The notes under the pieces: model-generated | What the model was told of the DNA's origin: nothing | Seen by the model: only the letters and a program-made list of their open reading frames with translations | The model's database searches: none | Translations under genes and position numbers: made by a program | Shown here: piece after piece, positions 5,609 through 11,018 of the stretch | Position numbering within the stretch: the stretch's first letter is position 1 | Layout: every line of letters starts with the position of its first letter | NCBI GenBank assembly: GCA_048885185.1 | Contig: JBHLQC010000039.1 | Location: forward strand, 1-11,018 | Direction: 5' to 3' | DNA: 11,018 nt | Source of the DNA: Hermodarchaeum sp048885185 | Lineage (GTDB): Archaea > Asgardarchaeota > Hermodarchaeia > Hermodarchaeales > Hermodarchaeaceae

Positions 5609-7003
5609 CTATGTGGTTAACGCTTTTTTACGGCGACGCACGAGGAAGACCGCTGTTAAACAGGCAACTACACCAATAATCACGGCTTCCCATGGAAATC
5701 CAGGAATACCAGGCGGTGCTGCTTGCCCAATGTTTGAATAGGCGGTATACACTGGGTCGTGTTCGATTCGATACCCGCCGAAACGCGGGAAGGCTATTGC
5801 ATACCAGAATGCTTGGGCTTGATAGAGTGTATTAGCATTGTCATAGACATCACGTGGCCCGTCATAGAACAGCTGTAGCGTTGGACTAACAGCATAAGCA
5901 AAGACGGCGAGAAAGTCAGCAGAAACTGGTAGTTGCCAAGCAAGAAACAGGAGGTCACTAAGGACAGGTGAGAAGATCCAACTGATAGCTGGTAGATCTG
6001 ATTCAACAGTGGTAGAATCTGTCTCGTTGATGAGGTCGTATGTACCTCGAACACCTACAGCAAAAGCCCGTTCATTGCCTGCAGGATCTGTGGTAACATT
6101 GGCAGTAATCCAATCCGCTGCTGGCATAGGAGTTGTTGTTCCTTCTTCGACCCAATAGTTAGAGCCAAATACTGTCACAAAGTGAGCGGCTCCTACTGTG
6201 ACATTTGTGAGAGCTGCATTGATCTCCGCAAAGTCACTGAAGGTCTGACCCAAGGCGTGGAATGCCTGGACTTGACCAATTGTATAGAAGGTTTCTGCGG
6301 TAATCTCACCCGTGTCAGTGTCAACTTCAATGTCGTAGATGAAGGTCAGTTCACTGATTTGCACCTCAAAGAGGGGTGCGTTCAGGGTTGCTAAGAATGC
6401 GAGTAGATTGGTTTCTATAGGAACGACGATTCGGCAATACAGATTTTCGTAGGTGACACCAAATCGATAATGTCCTGGTTCTGGATTAGTCACTTCAACA
6501 GCTGTAGCAACAGGATCAGCTGTGCGGTTACCACCATTCCAACCGAAGGGAACAAGGAACCATCGTTCTTCACCGCCATCAACCACATAGTTCAAATTAG
6601 TGTCATTAAAGGCGTAAAGGAAGGCGAACACGGCACCGGCAAAGATTTCTTTACCAGACGGAGTCGTGAAGTGCATTGCAAACAGCTGGTAAGGAAGAGT
6701 TGAGTTGGTGTCTTCTGAGTAGTCATAAACATCACCAAGAGCTAATAGGGCTGCATGAAATCCGCCCGTTCCACCATAATTGACGTAGCTCATGATGATC
6801 TCTGCACTATCATTGGTTGCATCATCTGTGAATGTTTTTTCAACGGTCCAATAATCCTCAGTGAAAGTGTGGCCGTCAAAGATGGCTGCTTCATCGCCTG
6901 GATTATAAGTTTCTGGGGGGAGTGCTTGGGTTGTCGCTGGAGAGAGAAGTACAAATGCAAGCATTAGAAACACTGCGGGAAGAATTTTCCATTTTAGTTT
7001 CAT
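5609..7003 (-). CDS. Secreted, C-terminally anchored surface protein A (PGF-like C-terminus)
   Basis: I do not recognise the family. The 464-residue protein has an N-terminal signal peptide (MKLKWK, hydrophobic 7-20, likely cut after TQA at 25-27). A long extracellular domain follows, then one membrane helix (about 438-455) and a basic tail RRRKK. Before the helix is I433-P-G-F-P437, resembling archaeosortase PGF-type signals. D134-E145 (NDTNLNYVVDGGE segment) has the D-x-N-x-N---D--E spacing of an EF-hand-like calcium loop. Seven N-glycosylation sequons (N64, 100, 133, 159, 267, 302, 326) fit a surface location. It is a full-length paralog of the gene at 8092-9480, roughly 45% identical by eye, with best conservation in HFTT, YTIGQV, DLPA-SWI, WQLP-SA, FAYA and EHDPVYTA-SNIGQ. 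The ATG at 7003 has GGGTGAG 7 nt before it, so the GTG at 7015 inside that site is rejected. Confidence 0.85.
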   Translation of the reverse strand: MKLKWKILPAVFLMLAFVLLSPATTQALPPETYNPGDEAAIFDGHTFTEDYWTVEKTFTDDATNDSAEIIMSYVNYGGTGGFHAALLALGDVYDYSEDTNSTLPYQLFAMHFTTPSGKEIFAGAVFAFLYAFNDTNLNYVVDGGEERWFLVPFGWNGGNRTADPVATAVEVTNPEPGHYRFGVTYENLYCRIVVPIETNLLAFLATLNAPLFEVQISELTFIYDIEVDTDTGEITAETFYTIGQVQAFHALGQTFSDFAEINAALTNVTVGAAHFVTVFGSNYWVEEGTTTPMPAADWITANVTTDPAGNERAFAVGVRGTYDLINETDSTTVESDLPAISWIFSPVLSDLLFLAWQLPVSADFLAVFAYAVSPTLQLFYDGPRDVYDNANTLYQAQAFWYAIAFPRFGGYRIEHDPVYTAYSNIGQAAPPGIPGFPWEAVIIGVVACLTAVFLVRRRKKALTT

Positions 7004-7010
7004 TTTGTAG

Positions 7011-7017
7011 CTCACCC
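7011..7017 (-). promoter_or_regulatory. Ribosome binding site of secreted protein A gene
   Basis: GGGTGAG on the minus strand, 7 nt before the ATG at 7003. It overlaps the alternative upstream GTG and so decides the start. Confidence 0.75.
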
Positions 7018-7064
7018 AAACCGCTTTGGGTTTGATAAAGCTCGTTAGTTTCCTCTCTCAAAAT

Positions 7065-7106
7065 GCGAATTTAAAGAAGCTGATAAGTATAGTTTTCCAT
7101 CTAGAA
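7065..7106 (-). promoter_or_regulatory. Promoter block of protein A gene, shared with protein B gene
   Basis: This 42-nt block matches 9532-9573 upstream of the paralog at 32 positions without gaps; the core 7066-7091 matches at 23 of 26. It contains TATACTT, then TCAGCTT, then TTTAAAT on the minus strand. TTTAAAT (7069-7075) is the probable TATA box, placing the transcript start near 7045. The more upstream part would then be the site for an activator or other bound factor. Confidence 0.6.
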
Positions 7107-7159
7107 AACTGCGGTTAACTAAGAAATCTGCAAGAAGATGCTAGAAAGTGATTGAACAA

Positions 7160-7906
7160 TTATGCCCTGATAACCCAGGATCTGGTATATTGACCGAAAA
7201 ACCTGAGAAATCCTGCTTTTCGCGTTTTTATCAGACCAACAAGAAGATCAAAAGGAAGAATGAGTACTTTCGTCAAGGCGCGAATGGCTGCAGCATGGGG
7301 TATCATGCGAGCCCCGCCAACTTGGACAATTTGAACACCAAGCATCATCTTACCAATTGTTTGCCCTCGATAACCTTCCATGATAGTAAAATACATCCAT
7401 AAAATTGCTAGAACAAAAGCTCGGATTAACACGACAGTCAAATCGGGAGGATATAACACCATCATCTCAATAATTCGCGTCAAAAAAACAGGTAGTGGTA
7501 TACTCCAGAACCACCAAGCGGGTTCAATGATTAGTGAAGATACATCTGCTGCGATAAACAAAAGGGACAGAATCAATGCGATATCAATGAAAAACGCAAT
7601 TGTCCGGCGAAATGCGAAGAATCCTGGTCTTTCACTTTTTGGAGTTTCTGTACCACTTAGTCGACCTTCAAGCTGTTGCCAAGTGCGATAAAGTTTCAAC
7701 CCGTCTTTTGAAATCCGGTATTGACCCTCCACTTGCGCTAGAAAGGGTTCTAGTTTTTGTAAGTGGAAATTCAGTTTTCCACTTGAAATATTCACTCGAG
7801 TAAGGATTTGCGAATATGAGATATCGGGATTTGAATAGACGGTTTCGAGGATTTGACGGCGTAATGGGTGTCCAATGGCTGTGAGGAATTCGTCAAGGTC
7901 TGTCAT
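7160..7906 (-). CDS. Winged-helix DNA-binding domain fused to an RDD membrane domain
   Basis: A 248-residue predicted membrane-bound transcription regulator. Residues 1-83 are an ArsR-like winged helix: GHPLRRQIL (12-20) begins helix 1, ILTRVNISSGKLNFHLQKLE (34-53) holds the recognition helix, and GQYRISKDG (61-69) is the wing. After a polar linker (84-96) comes an RDD domain with R100/R101 and D108 in the first helix, the G181-x-T-x-G-K186 signature, and D220 in LPFDLLVG. Hydrophobic segments lie at about 103-126, 131-150 and 157-178. Such an arrangement would hold the DNA-binding part at the cytoplasmic face, so a membrane or ion/envelope signal could act directly on transcription. The start has GGATGAG about 9 nt upstream. 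It sits between the two secreted paralogs, making it a candidate controller of them or of itself. The signal is unknown. Confidence 0.85.
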   Translation of the reverse strand: MTDLDEFLTAIGHPLRRQILETVYSNPDISYSQILTRVNISSGKLNFHLQKLEPFLAQVEGQYRISKDGLKLYRTWQQLEGRLSGTETPKSERPGFFAFRRTIAFFIDIALILSLLFIAADVSSLIIEPAWWFWSIPLPVFLTRIIEMMVLYPPDLTVVLIRAFVLAILWMYFTIMEGYRGQTIGKMMLGVQIVQVGGARMIPHAAAIRALTKVLILPFDLLVGLIKTRKAGFLRFFGQYTRSWVIRA

Positions 7907-7937
7907 TGGTCAGCTCATCCCCGTCAAATCATCATTT

Positions 7938-7975
7938 GGTAGCTATCTACCGGTGTTATCCTGGTTCTATATTCA
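7938..7975 (-). promoter_or_regulatory. Promoter and candidate operator of the winged-helix/RDD gene
   Basis: A TATA-like box (GAATATAGA, 7967-7975) lies about 64 nt before the ATG and predicts initiation near 7944. The inverted repeat GGTAG-CTAT-CTACC (7938-7951) covers that point, where a bound protein would block transcription; autoregulation is the simplest idea. A second TATA-like TGTATAAAGG lies at about 7990-7999. Confidence 0.4.
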
Positions 7976-8091
7976 CTGAAGGTGATACGCCTTTATACAT
8001 ATCGTCACAAATCTGAGAGCAGTTGAGGGATTCGATAATCAAAGGGAGGAGAAATCGCATTAGAGAGCACTCCACAGAATTAGATTCATTT

Positions 8092-9480
8092 TTAATTAGT
8101 GTGGTTGTTTTTCCTTCTCCCATTCGCTCGGATGACTTGAAGCACTACAATGATGAGGGCGATTAACGCAATGGATCCCAAGATGACTAGCCCAATGGGG
8201 CTGGCGAGTTGCCCGATATTCGAAAATGCAGTATACACTGGGTCGTGTTCAACACGATATCCATTGGATTCGGGAAATGTGACGCCAAACCAAAACGCGG
8301 CAGTATTGAAAATCGTATCTGCATGATTTAACACATCGAGTGGACCAGTGAAGAGATTTTGTAGATAATCACTCATGGCATATGCAAAAATACTGAAGAT
8401 AGTCGCTGAAATTGGTAATTGCCATAGCATAATGAACAGGTCTATAGGCTCGGGAGAGAGAATCCAACTGTACGCTGGAAGATCCGAGTGAATTGTTGTA
8501 TCTGGATCCGTAGTTTCATTGATGACATCGTAGGTTCCTCGCGTTTCCAGGGCGAAAGCTCGTTGTTGCCCTCGCAAATCCGTTGTGATGTTAGCTAAGG
8601 ATTGGTCGGTTCCACTAACTGGAAGTCCACCTGCAGTACGGACATAGTATCTGGGAGTTAATACGATGCCAAGATGTGCGACACCAATTCCAATATCACC
8701 TAAGGCTTCATGAAAGTCTGGAACCGACGAACCTAGAAATAGAAATTCCGTAACCTGTCCAATCGTATAATACGTCTCTGTGGTAATCTCTCCGGTTTCC
8801 CGATTAATCTGAATATCATAGATTACCGTTAATTCACTGAATGTGATTTCAAATAACGGCAGGAGCAAGGTTAGTAAAAATTCCCCAGCATCGTTGGCCG
8901 AAACCAGTCGTCCATACAGATTTTGATAACGAATACCAAACTGGTAGTGGTCTTCAGATAGTTTCGTCACAGGAATTGCTTCGATGCTCAGCGGGGATGT
9001 AGCATTACCTTCGTTGAAGCCATAAGGAATGATGAAAAATCGGTTTTCACCTGGACTTGGCACACCGTTATGATCTGTGTCGTTGAAACCGAAGAGGAAA
9101 GCTAGCAAGGATCCAGCGAAGACATCCTTGTTATCTTTGGTCGTGAAATGGAGGCCAAAGAGCTGGTATGGAAGAGTAGATTGGGTACCATTTTCGTTTT
9201 CCACAACACCTAAGGCGATGAGCATCGCCTGAAAGCTGTCTCCTGCATCTTCGTAATTCAAGTAGCTTGCTATGAACTGGACGGTGTCATTGTTCTCCGA
9301 CTCAAAGACAATGGAATCGTTGGTCCACATATGCTCAGCAAAGGTGTGACCAAAGAATTGTTGCTCAATTCCAGGTGTCCAGTATTGGGGAGGAAGTGCC
9401 TGAGATTGACTAGGAATAAGAAGGAAGAGTAGCAAAAATCCGAGGAGGGCAAATGATCGGTATTTAGCGTGTCCTTTCAT
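8092..9480 (-). CDS. Secreted, C-terminally anchored surface protein B
   Basis: A 462-residue paralog of secreted protein A; the family is unknown to me. Signal peptide at 1-28 (MKGHAKYR, hydrophobic 10-22, cut after SQA just before LPPQ, the same junction as in A). D134-T-D136-H-N138-G139...E145 matches all key positions of an EF-hand calcium loop, at the same residue numbers as in A. Sequons N64, N133 and N159 coincide exactly with A, and N297 and N321 align with A's N302 and N326. The end differs: SNIGQLASPIG leads into a helix at about 428-450 and a basic tail RANGRRK, with no PGF. The ATG at 9480 is preferred to the GTG at 9492 because it aligns with protein A's start; no strong ribosome site is seen. 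No convincing terminator follows; the 185-nt gap to the next gene mainly holds that gene's promoter. Confidence 0.83.
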   Translation of the reverse strand: MKGHAKYRSFALLGFLLLFLLIPSQSQALPPQYWTPGIEQQFFGHTFAEHMWTNDSIVFESENNDTVQFIASYLNYEDAGDSFQAMLIALGVVENENGTQSTLPYQLFGLHFTTKDNKDVFAGSLLAFLFGFNDTDHNGVPSPGENRFFIIPYGFNEGNATSPLSIEAIPVTKLSEDHYQFGIRYQNLYGRLVSANDAGEFLLTLLLPLFEITFSELTVIYDIQINRETGEITTETYYTIGQVTEFLFLGSSVPDFHEALGDIGIGVAHLGIVLTPRYYVRTAGGLPVSGTDQSLANITTDLRGQQRAFALETRGTYDVINETTDPDTTIHSDLPAYSWILSPEPIDLFIMLWQLPISATIFSIFAYAMSDYLQNLFTGPLDVLNHADTIFNTAAFWFGVTFPESNGYRVEHDPVYTAFSNIGQLASPIGLVILGSIALIALIIVVLQVIRANGRRKNNHTN

Positions 9481-9531
9481 GATTGGGACCACTACGTAGG
9501 AAACACGTGTTCACTACTACCAGCTGATTAG

Positions 9532-9573
9532 CCGTATTTAAACAAGCTGAAAAGTATAACTTACTACCTAGAT
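9532..9573 (-). promoter_or_regulatory. Promoter block of protein B gene, shared with protein A gene
   Basis: Copy of the shared upstream block, 32/42 identical to 7065-7106. The probable TATA box TTTAAAT is at 9536-9542, predicting initiation near 9513 and a leader of about 33 nt. On this copy GGTAGTA (minus strand) occurs on both sides of the core, at 9515-9521 and 9562-9568; the first five bases equal one arm of the inverted repeat before the winged-helix/RDD gene. Confidence 0.6.
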
Positions 9574-9603
9574 AATTTTAGTTGGCAAAAACTGCAACTG
9601 ATG

Positions 9604-9634
9604 AAAAAAAGAAAGAAGGAGGGGCGAAAGCCCC
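9604..9634 (-). terminator. Terminator after the SPFH/zinc-ribbon gene
   Basis: GGGGC-TTTC-GCCCC on the minus strand (9634-9621) is a 5-bp GC stem with a 4-nt loop, followed by a pyrimidine tract ending in seven T (9610-9604). It begins 10 nt after the stop codon at 9644. Confidence 0.75.
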
Positions 9635-9643
9635 AGTGTCCAC

Positions 9644-10633
9644 CTAAAGCTTTTCGCCACATTCAGCGCAGAACTTACCCTTTGCAGGGGCACCACAGTT
9701 CGGGCAGAACTTCTTCGCCTTTGCTTGTGCTTCGACTTGTTTTCGGAGAACCTTTCCGCAGTTCGGACAGAACTTAGGCGCTTTGTTCTTGTGTAGTGGA
9801 GCTGCTTCACCACAATAGGGACACATTACAGCAGTGACGCCTGCATCTTGTGGTTTCTGTGACTGCCGCATCATATCGGCTAGTTGTGGAATGAGCACTA
9901 TTCCTGAACCGGCTGCGGCTGCTCCTCCACCTTGACCCAGGGCTTCAGCACTCCGACGCATTGTCTCTGCAGTGAGGACTTGCTGACCTGTTACACCTTG
10001 AGCCGCAAAGAAGAGCCGTTCACGGTATTCTGGTTCAGTGTCCATGCCGGCAAAGGCCATGTCTAACAATTTCAAGCCGTATTCTTCGAATTTATCAGCT
10101 AATCGGGTCTTTGCCTTCATGCTGGTCTCATCAAGCTTGGTCATAGCATTTTGAAGTGAGTAACCTGATAATTCGTCCATTGCCAATTCGACGAATTTCG
10201 ATCGAATAAAGGTCGTGGCGTCTTGGGTTGTGTAATTCTCTCCTGCTACGACTTCGTTGACGAAGATTTGGGCATCGTCAATTTCGTACCAGAATTCCCC
10301 ATGAAACATGAGGGGTGCTAAATCGCGTGTCTGCCCTCGACCGCCAAATTTCCCTTGGAATTTAGTCATGTTGAGAAAGATGACTTCAGCAGTAAAGGGT
10401 GATTTATCAAAACCGGCAATTCTTCGAAGAATTCCAGTGAGAATAGGCACATTAGCTGTGGTTAGTGTGTGACGGCCAACCCCCATTACATCAAGGGCTT
10501 TTCCATCACGGTAGAAGACAGCTGCTTGGTTTTCGCGGACGAGACATTGACTGCCCCATTTCACGAGATCATTAGGCCAACGATAGACCATATCGTCCTT
10601 ACGCATTTTCTTCCATTCAATAATCTCTGGCAT
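9644..10633 (-). CDS. SPFH-domain protein with two C-terminal zinc ribbons (YdjI-like)
   Basis: A 329-residue protein of the stomatin/prohibitin-like group that carries zinc ribbons at the end. The N-terminal segment (IIEWKKMRKDDMVYRWP, WGSQCLVRENQAAVFYRDGKALDVMGVGRHTL; 4-57) is characteristic of the YdjI/COG4260 type, with Cys30 where Leu is common. The SPFH domain runs to about 210, followed by a helix and a Gly/Ala-rich linker (233-243). Zinc ribbon 1 uses C271, C274, C289 and C292; ribbon 2 uses C310, C313, C322 and C325. There is no signal peptide or membrane helix, so it is probably a cytosolic protein that may associate peripherally with the membrane. In bacteria such proteins are linked to envelope stress; here it is next to a surface-protein gene, though with its own terminator. 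Confidence 0.88.
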   Translation of the reverse strand: MPEIIEWKKMRKDDMVYRWPNDLVKWGSQCLVRENQAAVFYRDGKALDVMGVGRHTLTTANVPILTGILRRIAGFDKSPFTAEVIFLNMTKFQGKFGGRGQTRDLAPLMFHGEFWYEIDDAQIFVNEVVAGENYTTQDATTFIRSKFVELAMDELSGYSLQNAMTKLDETSMKAKTRLADKFEEYGLKLLDMAFAGMDTEPEYRERLFFAAQGVTGQQVLTAETMRRSAEALGQGGGAAAAGSGIVLIPQLADMMRQSQKPQDAGVTAVMCPYCGEAAPLHKNKAPKFCPNCGKVLRKQVEAQAKAKKFCPNCGAPAKGKFCAECGEKL

Positions 10634-11018
10634 GATTCTTTCTCCCCCTGGAAATCCAGTTGGGGGTTATAGAAGGTTTGAGGTGTCTTTCGTGCCCAGC
10701 CTTTTCAACTTTACTACATCACTCAAAATTAATTTCAAAGGAATGTAAAAAACTAACATCACAATAATTTCAAAGAAATCACACCTATGAAATCCTTGAA
10801 AAACTGCTACAATGAATTAGACCCAGACCAGTAATCACATATGCGCTTCTTATGATTGGTTAAAGGGAAATTCCGACAATAACCCTCGATTTCTAAATAA
10901 GGTGCTTACGTGAACCTAATGAAGAAACAGACTCCTAATGGCGCTCGATTGACTGAAACAGGTGTCTTTTTCCTCCAAAATTGTATGTGTCCTTCTTTAT
11001 TCTAAGAAATAATATATA
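10634..11018. other. Non-coding stretch, 385 bases
   Basis: AT-rich upstream region of the SPFH gene. Beyond the hairpin near its start I see a 15-nt near-perfect direct repeat (TAATTTCAAAG plus RAAT) at 10730-10744 and 10765-10779, and a 31-codon frame (10910-11005, GTG start) that I do not accept as a gene. No RNA gene or mobile element is recognisable. Confidence 0.6.
10642..10666 (-). promoter_or_regulatory. Hairpin overlapping the ribosome site of the SPFH gene
   Basis: On the minus strand CTGG-ATTT-CCAG (10659-10648) forms a 4-bp stem, extended by four C-G pairs (10665-10662 with 10647-10644) after a two-base AA bulge. The G run paired here belongs to GGGGGAG, the likely ribosome binding site 8 nt before the ATG at 10633. 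If transcribed, the hairpin would hide that site. A TATA-like CTATAA at 10667-10672 would start transcription too far downstream to include it, so a more distal promoter is needed for this reading. Confidence 0.35.

Noticed and set aside
5794..6054. Alternative-frame 86-codon reading inside secreted protein A
   Set aside because: It overlaps a long convincing gene on the same strand and has no ribosome site.
8044..8050. GGGAGGA on the plus strand, a good ribosome-site look-alike
   Set aside because: No ATG, GTG or TTG follows at a usable distance in an open frame, and the frames run antisense into protein B.
10730..10779. Two copies of TAATTTCAAAG 35 bases apart
   Set aside because: Only two short AT-rich copies; not enough for a CRISPR array, iteron set or operator without further support.
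10910..11005. 31-codon frame on the plus strand with a GTG start and a GGTG upstream
   Set aside because: Very short, weak ribosome site, no recognisable motif, and it sits in AT-rich non-coding sequence at the window edge.

Overview
This window looks like part of an archaeal chromosome. Upstream regions carry TATA-like boxes about 50-65 nt before start codons. Several genes have clear Shine-Dalgarno sites (GGAGGT, AGGAGG, GGGTGAG) 7 nt from the start. Two genes encode secreted, probably glycosylated, C-terminally anchored proteins, one with a Pro-Gly-Phe motif before the anchor as in archaeal PGF-type sorting signals. The style (a winged-helix/RDD fusion, surface protein paralogs, moderately AT-rich DNA) would suit an Asgard-type or related uncultured lineage, but that placement is a guess. 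There are no rRNA, tRNA, CRISPR or insertion-sequence signals.

Left part (1-2100): the 3' end of an EamA/DMT-type membrane transporter, then three iron-storage genes on the minus strand. Two are tandem bacterioferritin/Dps-like paralogs of 138 residues each (about 65% identical), probably one transcription unit. The third is a classical non-haem ferritin of 164 residues with its own promoter. Together they suggest a need for iron sequestration and peroxide or oxygen handling.

Middle (2100-5500): nicotinamidase (plus strand) and nicotinate phosphoribosyltransferase (minus strand) converge. They are consecutive steps of the Preiss-Handler NAD salvage route: nicotinamide to nicotinate to nicotinate mononucleotide. 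The phosphoribosyltransferase is divergent from a peroxiredoxin with a PrxQ-like Cys-X4-Cys pair. A perfect 9-bp hairpin separates the peroxiredoxin from a convergent ferredoxin-like iron-sulfur protein whose second cluster motif has only three cysteines.

Right part (5500-10633): four minus-strand genes, apparently with separate promoters. In transcription order they are an SPFH/zinc-ribbon protein, secreted protein B (462 aa), a predicted membrane-bound winged-helix/RDD regulator, and secreted protein A (464 aa). A and B are full-length paralogs sharing an EF-hand-like loop and several N-glycosylation sequons, but they differ in their C-terminal anchors. Their upstream regions share a 42-nt block (32/42 identical, with a 23/26 core), so they are probably co-regulated. 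The regulator gene between them is an obvious, unproven candidate for that control. This surface-protein/regulator module is the least familiar part of the window.

The last 385 bases (10634-11018) hold the upstream region of the SPFH gene and otherwise nothing recognisable.
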